DNA of 64,000 bases, taken from JBDHWG01 sp046328505 (GTDB taxonomy: Bacteria; Chloroflexota; Anaerolineae; Epilineales; JAHCIE01). The stretch lies in assembly GCA_046328505.1 (NCBI GenBank), contig JAXLWL010000005.1, positions 372,001 to 436,000 on the forward strand, given 5' to 3'. Below the pieces are notes generated by a model that ran no database searches, was not told the DNA's origin, and was given only the letters and a program-made list of their open reading frames with translations. This document shows positions 32,291 to 41,299 of this stretch, piece after piece. Every line of letters starts with the position of its first letter. Position 1 is the stretch's first letter. The position numbers were made by a program, and so were the translations under genes.

Positions 32291-32893
32291 ATGAAACGAC
32301 GAACCTACAAACAGGCTGATGCCAAGCAGATTGTGGATGATGAGGAATACTATAACTGTATCTTCGAAGGCTTATCCCTGGATCACAAGAAGCTGGAGAA
32401 CTGCTTGTTCGTGGAGTGTTCGTTTCTGAACGCCAACCTCGCCAACACCCGTCTCAATGCGTCCATATTTCGCTCCTGCAATCTGAATGGTGTCAAGATT
32501 GCCGGCAGCAACCTTTTCTCGGCGTCCTTTGAAAAGTGCAAACTGATGGGCGTTGATTTCCGAGAAGGCATAACCTTCACGGCCGCGACCTTTAAGGACT
32601 GCAATCTGGATTATGCGAATTTCCGAGGCGTATCGCTTGAGCGCATGGTCTTTGAGGGGGCGTCCTTCGTCGAGGCCAATCTCTCCCTCACAAACCTGGA
32701 ATTTACTTCCTTTGTCGGCTGTGATCTTTCCAATGCCGATATTCGGGAGGCGAGATTCTTCCAAACCGATCTTCGGGGGGCCAATCTGGCCGGGTGGAAT
32801 CTCAAGCACCATGATCTGAGAGGCGTTATCATTACGCCGACACAGTTTCAAGCTCTGGCAGCGGAACTGGGAATCAAGGTGATGGAATTGTAA
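32291..32893 (+). CDS. Qnr/McbG-like pentapeptide-repeat protein
   Basis: A 200-aa protein built of pentapeptide repeats A(D/N)LXX, such as FLNANLANTRLNAS, SFVEANLSLTNLEF and FFQTDLRGANLAGWNL. The C-terminus DLRGVIITPTQFQALAAELGIKVMEL resembles, from memory, the tail of Qnr proteins (DIRGV...QASLLMERLGI). This suggests a right-handed quadrilateral beta-helix that mimics DNA and may shield gyrase. The region is visibly poorer in GC than its neighbours. The start is uncertain: 32291 has GGGGA at 32276-32280, and 32270 is an alternative. Its TAA lies in a palindrome. Confidence 0.8.
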   Translation: MKRRTYKQADAKQIVDDEEYYNCIFEGLSLDHKKLENCLFVECSFLNANLANTRLNASIFRSCNLNGVKIAGSNLFSASFEKCKLMGVDFREGITFTAATFKDCNLDYANFRGVSLERMVFEGASFVEANLSLTNLEFTSFVGCDLSNADIREARFFQTDLRGANLAGWNLKHHDLRGVIITPTQFQALAAELGIKVMEL

Positions 32894-32918
32894 GGGCGGG
32901 TTCGAAACCCGCCCTTAC
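32890..32918. repeat. perfect palindrome carrying the stop of the pentapeptide-repeat gene
   Basis: A 13-bp stem (32890-32902 with 32906-32918) around CGA. TAA at 32891-32893 is the stop codon. Confidence 0.85.
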
Positions 32919-32944
32919 ATATGATCTGCGGCGCGCGATCGTGG

Positions 32945-33343
32945 TCACGCGTCTGGCGCGGGCATGCTGTTCCAGATGCTCGTATCGCACTTCCAGGCCC
33001 CGTCCTCCTGGAGCTTCCACACGTCAACATACTTCTCGTATTGAGTGGACATCTGCCCATCCGACTTCAGGATGTGCATCATGACCGTTCCAATGACGTA
33101 CGCCGTATCGCCGGCCTGCTGACAGTCAAGAGTCTCCAGCGCCATGCTGCGAATACCCCGCCCCATCACGCCCTGCCAGAACGCCTGGATCGCCCCTTGC
33201 CCCTGCGTGATGGGCGCGTTGGGCGGCAGGATCCTGGCGCTCTCGGTGTACGTCGCAGCACATCCGGCGGCATCTCCCCGGTTATAGGCGTCGCCAAATT
33301 GGCGGAGGACTTCATTGATGTGTCGCTCGGCTACCATAACCAT
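32945..33343 (-). CDS. SnoaL/NTF2-like protein
   Basis: A 132-aa protein of the SnoaL-like/NTF2 fold: INEVLRQFGDAYNRGDAAGCAATYTESARILPPNAP is the classical first half (given in part), followed by beta strands ending SIWNSMP. AAGGAGGTG lies immediately before the ATGs at 33343 and 33337, so the longer frame to 33388 is not used. Members are small binding proteins or enzymes; the ligand is unknown. Confidence 0.78.
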   Translation of the reverse strand: MVMVAERHINEVLRQFGDAYNRGDAAGCAATYTESARILPPNAPITQGQGAIQAFWQGVMGRGIRSMALETLDCQQAGDTAYVIGTVMMHILKSDGQMSTQYEKYVDVWKLQEDGAWKCDTSIWNSMPAPDA

Positions 33344-33455
33344 AACACCTCCTTGTGCCCGGTTCGGCGGCTTCGGACCTCGTGCCAATTCCAGTATACT
33401 CCATTCTGTCCATTATGTCAATAGACGCCGGCTCTGCTCTGCCTCGCCGCACGTG

Positions 33456-33484
33456 TTGCGCGTGCCGGGGGCGTCTGCTATACT
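33456..33484 (+). promoter_or_regulatory. promoter of the epimerase gene
   Basis: TTGCGC (33456-33461), a 17-nt spacer and TATACT (33479-33484) with TGC extended -10, 40 nt before the ATG. Confidence 0.65.
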
Positions 33485-33524
33485 GGCTACAGAGAACCAA
33501 AACTATGGAAATTGGACGGGGCTA

Positions 33525-34796
33525 ATGGACGCGCAGAGGGACAGACCTTCGAGACTTCACGAGCAGGTCACGCAGCATTTGCAGCAGGGCCTGATTCCCT
33601 ACTGGTTCGCGCGTGCCTGGGACGCCGAATACGGCGGCTATCTCACCAACTTCGACGAGCAAGGCGACCGGCTGGACACGCCCGAGAAGTACCTGAACAC
33701 CCAGTGTCGCCTTCTGTGGTGGTTCTCCACCCTCTACCGCCGCCACCCCGACTTGAAGCAGGCGGGTGACCTGGCCGCGAAGGGGTTCGAGTTCATGCTG
33801 GCGCACTTCTGGGACGCCGAGCGCGGCGGGTGGTACTGGAAAGTGCAACGCGACGGCAGCCGGCTTGACGACGGCAAGGTCGTCTACGGCGAGTCGTTCG
33901 CCATCTACGCTCTGTCAGAGTACACCCTGGCGACGGGCGATGGGCGCGGGCTGGCCTACGCCGCGCAGACGTTCGACCTGCTCCAGAAGTACGCGGCGGA
34001 CACGCAGCGTGCCGGGTATCTCGAAAACCTGGAGCAGGACTGGTCACCGGCGCCGCCGGGCTTCGCCGCCGGCGACCGCAAGAGTCTCGACACCCACATG
34101 CACCTGCTGGAGAGCTTCACCACGCTCTACGCCGCCTCCGGCGAGGAAATCCACCGCCGCAAGCTGTTGGAGGTCGCCAACCTCATCGTCACGCGCATGG
34201 TCGATCCAGTCACCGGCTGCGGTCGCAACCAGTTCGACCTTGACTGGCAGCCGATACCGGCGATAGCCATCCGGCGGACGTGGAACGCGGAGCGCGAGGG
34301 CGACGCGCCGGCCACGCCGACTGACACGACCTCCTACGGGCACAACGTCGAGCTGGCGTGGCTCCTGAACCGCGCCTTGCAGACGGCAGGCGCCGACCCC
34401 ACGCCATACTATCCTGTCATGCGGCGGCTGCTCGACCACGCGGTCGCGCACGGCGTGGACTGGGAGATGGGCGGCATCTACCGCGACGGGGTCGCCTCGG
34501 GGGAGGCGCTCATCAAGGAGAAGGAGTTCTGGCAGCACGCCGAGAGTCTCGTTGGCTTCCTGGACGGCTACGCGACCTTTGGCGAGCCGGTTTACCTGGA
34601 CGCCTTCGAGTGTATCTGGCGTTTTGTCTCTGCGCACATGATCGCGCAGGACGTCGGTGAGTGGCGGACGCTGCTGGACCGCGACGGGCGCGCTATCGAT
34701 GGGCGGCTGGGCAACCCGTGGAAAGTCGCCTACCACACCGGCCGCTCGATGCTAGAGTGCGCCTCGCGCCTGGACAATCTTCTGGGACGGACCTAG
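33525..34796 (+). CDS. AGE-family epimerase (cellobiose/N-acylglucosamine 2-epimerase-like)
   Basis: A 423-aa (alpha/alpha)6-barrel protein. The catalytic histidine regions are visible: THMHLLESFTTLY (HxxxE) and SYGHNVELAWLL, along with WDAEYGGYLTNFD near the N-terminus and LNTQCRLLWWFSTLYRR. These match the epimerases that invert C2 of sugars through an open-chain intermediate. The start at 33525 is set by the promoter at 33456-33484; the upstream frame is shadow. Cellobiose/mannobiose versus N-acylglucosamine cannot be separated from sequence alone. Confidence 0.85.
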   Translation: MDAQRDRPSRLHEQVTQHLQQGLIPYWFARAWDAEYGGYLTNFDEQGDRLDTPEKYLNTQCRLLWWFSTLYRRHPDLKQAGDLAAKGFEFMLAHFWDAERGGWYWKVQRDGSRLDDGKVVYGESFAIYALSEYTLATGDGRGLAYAAQTFDLLQKYAADTQRAGYLENLEQDWSPAPPGFAAGDRKSLDTHMHLLESFTTLYAASGEEIHRRKLLEVANLIVTRMVDPVTGCGRNQFDLDWQPIPAIAIRRTWNAEREGDAPATPTDTTSYGHNVELAWLLNRALQTAGADPTPYYPVMRRLLDHAVAHGVDWEMGGIYRDGVASGEALIKEKEFWQHAESLVGFLDGYATFGEPVYLDAFECIWRFVSAHMIAQDVGEWRTLLDRDGRAIDGRLGNPWKVAYHTGRSMLECASRLDNLLGRT

Positions 34797-34804
34797 AGCA
34801 GCGC

Positions 34805-35983
34805 CTATTGCTCCTGAGATGGCAGGTCAACCTCGATCGGGACTTGACCGTACACCTGGATCACATAGTTCACAACCTGGCTGGCTGTAGGCGCGAGATT
34901 ATAGATAGTGAAAGAGCTCGCCTGGCCCGGGTCCAGGTTTGTGCTATTCACGTAGCTGGAGTCGCAGCCTATTGCTTGCCGAGAGGCGTTGTAGAAAGTA
35001 GCGATAGGCTCGACGTACTGTACTTGGGTAGCGGCATCGTTGCGAACAAGCCCGATAAGTTTGTAGTTGTCGAGCGAGCCGTCGTAGTGGCCACTGTCGT
35101 TTAGGACGGTCAGCGGCGGTACGCTCTTCGTGGTCGTTGATGAGGTGACGCCTTCGAACTGAAATGAGACGATCTGGGGTTGGTTTCTAAGAAGCAGGTT
35201 GAAGCAAGTTTTCTGGCCAGGCGCAAGAACACTCAGGGAGGTATACGTGAATGCATTGTCGACGAGATGCCCCTGAGCGTCGAAAAAGTCAGCAATGATC
35301 TCCACGAATTGCCTGCTCTGGCTCGTGTTGTTCTTCACCTCACCAATGACATGCCGATAGTCGATACTGTCTACATAGCTGTAGGTATAGGCCAACACAT
35401 AAACAGTCCGCGGCTCCGATGTTGGAGTCACCGTTGGGGTACGCGTCGGCGTCGATGTAAGCGTTGTAATCGACGTGGAGGTCGGCGTGCTAGTGGTGGT
35501 TGGCGTCAAACTTGCCGTCGCTGTAGGAGATACCGTCGAGGTCGCAGTCCCTGTTGGAGTGACCGATAACGTGGACGTAGGCCCTACAGTCGGGGTCGAA
35601 GTTGCCGTTCTTGTGAGGGTTGGCGAGTTGGTGACCGTTGGCGTCGACGTATCGGTGCCTGTGGGCGTCGGGGTCAACGTGACGGCGGGTGTGAACACGA
35701 ACGTGGCCGTTGTGGTTGGTGAAACGGAGGGGGAAGTGGGAGTAGTGCTGGGCGTTAACGTGACCGGGGATTCGAGGAAGTCGGAAGCGGCGCGGGCAAT
35801 CAAGGGACTATAAATGACGTAACCCGGCGTTGCCGTGTTTGCTGGGGTTTCATCAGAAAGCGGACCATTACTCGATGGGGCGGCGAGAGCTACCGAGACA
35901 GTCGTCTGCTCATACCTCAGTCTGACTCCGAGCAGAACAGCGCACGCGACGAGTACGCAGAAAAGCAAGGTGTAATAGCGCAT
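34805..35983 (-). CDS. secreted Thr/Pro-stalk protein with FxLYD-type domains
   Basis: A 392-aa protein with a hydrophobic N-terminal signal/anchor (LLFCVLVACAVLLGV), a 120-residue stalk of repeated Thr, Pro, Ser and Val units (TPTxTSTxT type), and two similar C-terminal modules beginning YVDSIDYRHVIGEVKNNTSQ and YDGSLDNYKLIGLVRNDAAT. These are FxLYD-like immunoglobulin-type domains. It would be displayed outside the cell. The gene ends 9 nt from the convergent epimerase gene. Function unknown. Confidence 0.72.
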   Translation of the reverse strand: MRYYTLLFCVLVACAVLLGVRLRYEQTTVSVALAAPSSNGPLSDETPANTATPGYVIYSPLIARAASDFLESPVTLTPSTTPTSPSVSPTTTATFVFTPAVTLTPTPTGTDTSTPTVTNSPTLTRTATSTPTVGPTSTLSVTPTGTATSTVSPTATASLTPTTTSTPTSTSITTLTSTPTRTPTVTPTSEPRTVYVLAYTYSYVDSIDYRHVIGEVKNNTSQSRQFVEIIADFFDAQGHLVDNAFTYTSLSVLAPGQKTCFNLLLRNQPQIVSFQFEGVTSSTTTKSVPPLTVLNDSGHYDGSLDNYKLIGLVRNDAATQVQYVEPIATFYNASRQAIGCDSSYVNSTNLDPGQASSFTIYNLAPTASQVVNYVIQVYGQVPIEVDLPSQEQ

Positions 35984-36063
35984 AAGCCCTCGCTCACCCG
36001 GTTACAGATAGTCACCTGTTGCTGTCCCCCATTATACGGTGCCCTCTGGCGAGATGCAACTAT

Positions 36064-36102
36064 GAAAAGCACCGTACCCCGCCATCTCCGGCGGGGTACG
36101 GT
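36064..36102 (-). terminator. intrinsic terminator of the DUF5666 gene
   Basis: A perfect 13-bp stem (36071-36083 with 36090-36102) and 6-nt loop. On the minus strand it is followed by GCTTTTCAT. Confidence 0.85.
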
Positions 36103-36146
36103 ATTATCTCCCAGGCAGGTGATTGTCTCGGGCCAACGCGTCGGCG

Positions 36147-37064
36147 CTAGTTGTCCTCGTGCTCCACGACGATGATGCGTGCGGTCACCGGGTCCGTGCC
36201 GGTTCGCGTGCCGACGACGCGCACGCGCAGGTCATTCTTAAACTCCGCGCCATCCGGCAGCACGACAGTCTTGTCATCCCACTTGACACTGATCGTGTTG
36301 TTCGCGCCCCTCTCGTCCGTCACAAGGTCAAAGCTCTTGGCGTCCTTATTCAGGTTCGCGATCTTGCCGTCCTCGTTGAAGAGGTGGGTGGTCGGCGCCG
36401 GGGGGGGCGGGGGCGCGCGGCGGACAACCTGGACCACGTAGGCCGTGATTTCCTTCGGCGTGGGGTGTTCGTCGTCTGCTGATGTCGCCTTGGGCTTGGC
36501 CCACACACTGACCCAGTCGCCCAGCTTGAGATCGTTGATGGTCGGCGTGCCGGTGACACCCGGTACGCGGAAGATGGTTTTGTCCGGGTCACTGGGGTTC
36601 GTGGTGACTGTGGCGGTGAAATGCTCACCTGCCTGGATCACGAACTTGTTGTCGGTGATCGACGTCACCCGGCCGCCTCCCGCCGGCATCGGCGGAACGA
36701 CGGTCACCTGGTCGGCGACCCAGGTATCGACGCTGTTGTTCGTCACCTTGTGCGCCTGGACCTCGACCTTATCGTTCACGGCGAGGTCACCAAACCCGGC
36801 GCCGGGTTTGTCGTAGATGAAGTACTTGGTCTTGTCATCGACGGTGAAGGTGACGTTCGTGTTGCCCCGCCAATCCATGAGGGGCTTCACGTCGAAGGTC
36901 TGGGGGGTTGCATTGTCGGCTGACTTCGCCGTGATCTTGCCTACAACGTGCATGCCACGGTCGGTGTGGTCGCCGGTGTCGGCCCACGCGACCGCGCCGA
37001 GCGCGGCCACGGCTGCGAAGGCAGCCAGCATGAGAGCCAGGGTCAGTCGTCGGATGTTGTGCAT
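36147..37064 (-). CDS. exported DUF5666-domain protein
   Basis: A 305-aa protein with a signal peptide (LTLALMLAAFAAVAALGAVAWA) and three repeated beta-barrel-like modules of the DUF5666 (OB-like) type, each of the form VVGKITAKS...FDVKP... The linker includes a proline run (PPPPPAP). The ATG at 37064 follows AGGAGAT by 10 nt; the frame to 37088 is not needed. It may bind ligand or wall material outside; the function is unknown. Confidence 0.72.
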   Translation of the reverse strand: MHNIRRLTLALMLAAFAAVAALGAVAWADTGDHTDRGMHVVGKITAKSADNATPQTFDVKPLMDWRGNTNVTFTVDDKTKYFIYDKPGAGFGDLAVNDKVEVQAHKVTNNSVDTWVADQVTVVPPMPAGGGRVTSITDNKFVIQAGEHFTATVTTNPSDPDKTIFRVPGVTGTPTINDLKLGDWVSVWAKPKATSADDEHPTPKEITAYVVQVVRRAPPPPPAPTTHLFNEDGKIANLNKDAKSFDLVTDERGANNTISVKWDDKTVVLPDGAEFKNDLRVRVVGTRTGTDPVTARIIVVEHEDN

Positions 37065-37247
37065 TGTGCTCGTATCTCCTTGTCGCAAGTGGGTCCTATG
37101 TCAAAGACGCCTGAGCGTGTCCCCCGTGCGAGTGGCAAGGCATCGGCCGTGTGTCTCGCCTGTCTGCAACTTAAACGACGCCGGGGGAGGCGTCAGAGAT
37201 ATGGCCGAATTTGTAAAAAGGTTGTAAAACCGGGATTTGCTGTGGAA

Positions 37248-37276
37248 TTGCTGCTGACCAAGGGCGAGAGTAAAAT
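37248..37276 (+). promoter_or_regulatory. promoter of rodA-gltX
   Basis: TTGCTG (37248-37253), a 17-nt spacer and TAAAAT (37271-37276), 50 nt before the rodA GTG. Confidence 0.55.
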
Positions 37277-37326
37277 TTCGTCATGCTTGCGCTGACTTCG
37301 CCCCGCCGCGATGGGGATACACGCCC

Positions 37327-38421
37327 GTGATCAACTGGAAGTACGTTCGCCGCTTCGACTGGCTGCTCTTCTTCGCCGCCCTGGCGTTGATGGGCTTCGG
37401 CATCTACATGATTCGCGGTGTCGAGATGACCGCCATCTACGAGGCGCGCACCTTGCGCCAGAGCGCCTACGCCGGGCTTGGCGTCATCGTGTTCATCGCC
37501 GCCGCCCTCATCGACTTCCGCGTGTGGAGCAGGCTGTGGAAGGTCATCTACGTCGGTCTGCTCGGCCTGCTGGCCGCGGTGCTCGTCGCGGGGAGCGCCT
37601 TCGGCGGCGCGCGCAGCTCCTTCGACTTCAAGCTGTTCCGCGTCGAGCCGTCGGAGATGGCGAAGGTTTTGCTCGTCATAGCCCTGGCGGGCTACATGGC
37701 GAGCCACGACATGCGGCAGATTCGCCACGTTTTGATCACACTGGGCATGACGCTGGCGGTCATGGGGCTGATATTCGTCGAGCCGAACCTCGGCGGCGCG
37801 CTGCTCCTGGCGCCGCTGTGGCTCATCATGGCGTTCGTGGCCGGGATGCGCATCTGGCACGCCGCGACACTCGGCCTCGCCGCGGTCGCCGCCATACCCG
37901 TCAGCCTCCGCTTCCTGGAAGGCTACCAACTCGACCGCATCATCACCTTCCTGGACCCGAGCAGCGATGCGTCCGGCAAAGGCTACAATACCATCCAGGC
38001 GCTCATCGCGATTGGGTCGGGCGGCTGGACGGGCCAGGGGTACGGCCAGGGCCTCCAGAGCCAGCTTCACTACCTGCGGCAGCCATATACCGACTACATG
38101 TTCTCCGTGATGGCCGAAGAGCTGGGCTTCGTCGGCGTGGCCATCTTCATCACCGTTGTCACCCTGCTTCTCCTCCGCCTCATGCGCGCCAGTAGCATCG
38201 CCACCGACGATTTCGGGCGGCTGCTGGCCGTCGGCATTGCGTTCAATATCTTCTTACAGACCGCGCTCCACATCGCCGTGAACCTCAACCTGGTTCCGAC
38301 GACTGGGGAGCCGCTGCCCTTCATCTCTTTCGGCGGCAGCTCGCTGCTGACATTCCTGTTCGGTCTCGGCATTGTCGAGAGCGTCGTAATGCGCCGCAAG
38401 ATGCTGGAATTCGACTGGTGA
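37327..38421 (+). CDS. rodA: SEDS-family peptidoglycan glycosyltransferase RodA
   Basis: A 364-aa polytopic membrane protein of the RodA/FtsW/SpoVE family, which polymerises lipid II. The signature segments are present: RVEPSEMAKVLLVIALA, FVEPNLGGALLLAPL, GQGYGQGLQSQL, YTDYMFSVMAEELGFVG and GEPLPFISFGGSSLL. It starts with GTG after GGGGATA. The shape is nearer RodA than FtsW by length and context. It is 3 nt from gltX and cotranscribed with it. Confidence 0.9.
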   Translation: MINWKYVRRFDWLLFFAALALMGFGIYMIRGVEMTAIYEARTLRQSAYAGLGVIVFIAAALIDFRVWSRLWKVIYVGLLGLLAAVLVAGSAFGGARSSFDFKLFRVEPSEMAKVLLVIALAGYMASHDMRQIRHVLITLGMTLAVMGLIFVEPNLGGALLLAPLWLIMAFVAGMRIWHAATLGLAAVAAIPVSLRFLEGYQLDRIITFLDPSSDASGKGYNTIQALIAIGSGGWTGQGYGQGLQSQLHYLRQPYTDYMFSVMAEELGFVGVAIFITVVTLLLLRLMRASSIATDDFGRLLAVGIAFNIFLQTALHIAVNLNLVPTTGEPLPFISFGGSSLLTFLFGLGIVESVVMRRKMLEFDW

Positions 38422-38424
38422 CCC

Positions 38425-39906
38425 ATGAGCAATCCATCCGTTAGCCCGTTCCGGGGCCGCGTCGCCCCCAGCCCCACCGGCTTCCTCCACATCGCCGTCG
38501 CGCGGGCGGCGCTGTACAACTGGTTGAGCGCCCGCAAGCTGGGCGGGCAGTTCATCCTCCGCATCGAAGACACCGACCGCACGCGCTATGTCGAGGGCAG
38601 TCTGGACAACATCAAGAGCGGGCTGCGCTGGCTGGGGCTGGACTGGGACGAGGGGCCAGATGTCGGCGGGCCGTATGGACCGTATGTCCAGTCGGAGCGC
38701 CTGCCGATCTACCACGCGTACATCGAGAAGCTTCTCGAAAGCGGGCATGCCTACGAGACGTACTATTCGAAGGAAGATCTCGACGCGATCCGCGATGAGG
38801 TAGGGGAGGCGGACCCGGTCGCTTTCAATCGCCGCACGCGTTCGATGCCGGAGGACGAGAAGGCGCGGCGGCGCGAGGCCGGGGTCAAGCCTGCCGTCCT
38901 GTTCAAGATGCCGGAGGAGGGGGAGACGGTCGTCTACGACGAGATACGGGGGGAGATTCGCTTCCCTAACAAGTCGCTGCGTGACCCGGTGCTGCTCAAG
39001 TCCGACGGCTTCCCCACGTACCACTTTGCCGCCATGGTGGACGATGGCCTGATGAAGATTACCGACGTCCTGCGCGGTGTCGAGTGGCTGCCGAGCCTGC
39101 CGCTGCACGTCCAGGTCATCCAGGCGCTCGGCTGGGAGACGCCGCGCTTCTACCACCTGTCGCTGTTCCTCGACCCGTCGGGCAAGGGCAAGATGAGCAA
39201 GCGCAAGGGGTCGAACGAGTACCCGATCTTCGTGCACCAGCTGCGCGAGATGGGTTATCTGCCTGAGGCCCTGCTCAACTGGATCGCTCTGATGGGCTGG
39301 GCTGAGGCCAGCGGCGACCGCGAGGTCTACACGGTGCCGGAGCTGATCGAGGCATTCGACCTGGGCCGTGTGCGCGCCGCGCCCGCCGCCGTCGACTACG
39401 ACAAGGCCGAGTGGCTCAACGGCGTCCACATCCGCATGCTCGCGCCGGACGACCTGGCGCGGCGGCTCGTGCCGTTCATGGAGGCGGCCGGGTTTGATGT
39501 GACCGCCGAGCAGATCGAGCCGATGGTGCCGCTTATCCAGGAGCGCATGGCCAATCTGACCGAAGCAGTGGACCTACTGGACTTCTTCTTTGAGACGCCG
39601 CCGCCGCCCGACCCGGCCGAACTGACGCCGAAGAAGCTTACACCCACCGACGCAGCGAGCGAGCTTGAGGCGGCGCGCGAGGTGCTGGCGACGCTAGAGC
39701 CGTTCGACGCGGCGAGCATCGAAGCGGCACTGCGGGGGATGGCGGAGGCGCGAGGCATCAAGCCAGGGGACCTGTTCACGATTCTACGCGTGGCACTCAG
39801 CAGCAAGCGCGTCGCGCCCCCCTTGTTCGGGACCATCGCCTGCCTCGGGCGCGAGACGACGCTGGAGCGCATTGACCGCGCGCTGGGTATTCTGCAACCA
39901 GCATAA
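38425..39906 (+). CDS. gltX: glutamate--tRNA ligase
   Basis: Class I aminoacyl-tRNA synthetase (493 aa). The HIGH motif appears as HIAV at 22-25 (GFLHIAVARAAL). The KMSKR motif is intact (GKMSKRKG). DTDRTRYV and the anticodon-binding C-terminal helices are as expected for GluRS. Whether it discriminates tRNA-Glu from tRNA-Gln cannot be judged. It overlaps almost directly with the end of rodA. Confidence 0.95.
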   Translation: MSNPSVSPFRGRVAPSPTGFLHIAVARAALYNWLSARKLGGQFILRIEDTDRTRYVEGSLDNIKSGLRWLGLDWDEGPDVGGPYGPYVQSERLPIYHAYIEKLLESGHAYETYYSKEDLDAIRDEVGEADPVAFNRRTRSMPEDEKARRREAGVKPAVLFKMPEEGETVVYDEIRGEIRFPNKSLRDPVLLKSDGFPTYHFAAMVDDGLMKITDVLRGVEWLPSLPLHVQVIQALGWETPRFYHLSLFLDPSGKGKMSKRKGSNEYPIFVHQLREMGYLPEALLNWIALMGWAEASGDREVYTVPELIEAFDLGRVRAAPAAVDYDKAEWLNGVHIRMLAPDDLARRLVPFMEAAGFDVTAEQIEPMVPLIQERMANLTEAVDLLDFFFETPPPPDPAELTPKKLTPTDAASELEAAREVLATLEPFDAASIEAALRGMAEARGIKPGDLFTILRVALSSKRVAPPLFGTIACLGRETTLERIDRALGILQPA

Positions 39907-39937
39907 GTCCCGGCGCTCCAGACAAAAGCAGAATCAT

Positions 39938-40354
39938 ATGAGCGCCTCAACAACTCAAGTCCTCTTTGGCGTGCTGCTCTTGATTCACGGCCTCGGCCAC
40001 ATCGGGGCGCTCGCGGCGCTGCCGTTCGCCGACCGCAGCTACAACAAGAGTGGCTGGCGGCCGGCGCGCTCGTGGCTATTTCCGAAGCTCGCGCCGCGAA
40101 CCGCGCGGCTCATCGCGAGCGTCTTCTGGGCTTTGTCTGCGGTCGGCTTCATCGCGGCGGCGCTGGCGTTCTGGGGCATCCTTTTGCCGACAAGCCTGTG
40201 GCAGCCGCTCGCGGTGGTCTTCGCGATTATCTCGACCACCGGTATTGTGCTGTTCTTCGGCACATGGCCCATGTTCAACACTGTCGCGGCGCTGGCGGTG
40301 AACATCGCTGTCTTTGTGTGCGTGTTCTGGCTGCACTGGCCGTCGTCGACGTGA
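39938..40354 (+). CDS. small integral membrane protein
   Basis: A 138-aa protein with four predicted helices (FGVLLLIHGLGHIGALAAL, LIASVFWALSAVGFIAAALAFW, LAVVFAIISTTGIVLFF, NTVAALAVNIAVFVCVFWL). Two histidines in IHGLGHIG are in the first helix. It lies 31 nt after gltX on the same strand. I know no family name. Function unknown. Confidence 0.65.
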   Translation: MSASTTQVLFGVLLLIHGLGHIGALAALPFADRSYNKSGWRPARSWLFPKLAPRTARLIASVFWALSAVGFIAAALAFWGILLPTSLWQPLAVVFAIISTTGIVLFFGTWPMFNTVAALAVNIAVFVCVFWLHWPSST

Positions 40355-40420
40355 CCTTTCGGGCTCTTCGTAGGCTTTCGTGGCCTTCGCGGTCCCAAGC
40401 CTTATCGACCGCGTTCGTCC

Positions 40421-41215
40421 TCAATACGGGCCGGTGGGGCCGCCGCCGTTCTTTCCCGTTCCCTTCGTCGCCTCGACGGCGGCCTTGGCGGCGTTCGCCA
40501 GCAAGCCGCCATCGCTCAGGATGGCGATGAACTGGAACCCCTTCTCGATCATTTGCCGCGCGTACGCCGGCGACGCGCAGTGAATCCCCGCGACGACGTT
40601 GTGGCGCTTGGCCGCCGCGAGAATACGATCGATTTTGTCGACCAGGAAGGGGTCGGTGAGGTCGGTGCGCGGCGGGTAGCCGTAGCTCATGCTCAGGTCC
40701 GCCGGCCCGATGTACAAGGCGTCGACGCCTGGGACGCTCAGAATGTCGTCGATGTTCTCCACTGCCTGGGCCGTTTCAATCATCGGCATGGTAATGATGG
40801 TGTCGTTGGCGTGTTCGACGTAATCGCCGCCGGCATAGAGGCGCGCGCGCGTCGGCCCGTGGCTGCGGTAGCCCAGCGGTTGGTAGCGGCAGGCGCCGAC
40901 AAACGCCTCGGCCTCAGCCCGCGTGTTCACCATCGGGCAGATGATGCCGTAACACCCCGCGTCGAGCATCTTCATGATGATGGCCGGGTCGTTCCAGGGG
41001 ACGCGGGCGAACGGGGTGATACTGGTGGCGGAGATGGTTTGGAGCATGGGGACCGCGGCCTGGTAATCGACCGGGCCGTGCTGTAGGTCGATGGTGAGGG
41101 CATCCCAGCCGGCTTGCGACATAATCTCCGCCGCGAAGGACGAGGAGATGTGGAGCCAGCCAGTGATGACGGCGCCGCCTTGCTGCCAGATGGTGCGGGC
41201 TCGATTCTCGCGCAT
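40421..41215 (-). CDS. HpcH/HpaI-family aldolase
   Basis: A 264-aa class II aldolase-type TIM barrel. Typical features are WDALTIDLQHGPVDYQ, RVPWNDPAIIMKMLDAG, GIICPMVN, a metal-binding Glu in MPMIETAQAVENID and Asp in YIGPADLSMS. Relatives cleave 4-hydroxy-2-oxo acids such as 4-hydroxy-2-oxoheptanedioate or 2-keto-3-deoxy sugars to pyruvate. The UxaA-type dehydratase at 2.65 kb yields such keto-deoxy acids, but the genes are too far apart to link. Confidence 0.85.
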   Translation of the reverse strand: MRENRARTIWQQGGAVITGWLHISSSFAAEIMSQAGWDALTIDLQHGPVDYQAAVPMLQTISATSITPFARVPWNDPAIIMKMLDAGCYGIICPMVNTRAEAEAFVGACRYQPLGYRSHGPTRARLYAGGDYVEHANDTIITMPMIETAQAVENIDDILSVPGVDALYIGPADLSMSYGYPPRTDLTDPFLVDKIDRILAAAKRHNVVAGIHCASPAYARQMIEKGFQFIAILSDGGLLANAAKAAVEATKGTGKNGGGPTGPY

Positions 41216-41299
41216 GATGATGTTCTAATACCTTTCGTTCGGTAAGTGAAGACGTTTCGGAGTCGCAGGGATTATCCCGCGCAGCCTGACTACGGCATT

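Noticed and set aside
37171..38070. 299-aa minus-strand ORF
   Set aside because: Antisense to rodA; rodA has all SEDS motifs.
38490..38502. GluRS active-site loss (HIAV for HIGH)
   Set aside because: The first two residues of the motif are kept and the last two vary in some GluRS enzymes. The KMSKR motif is intact.
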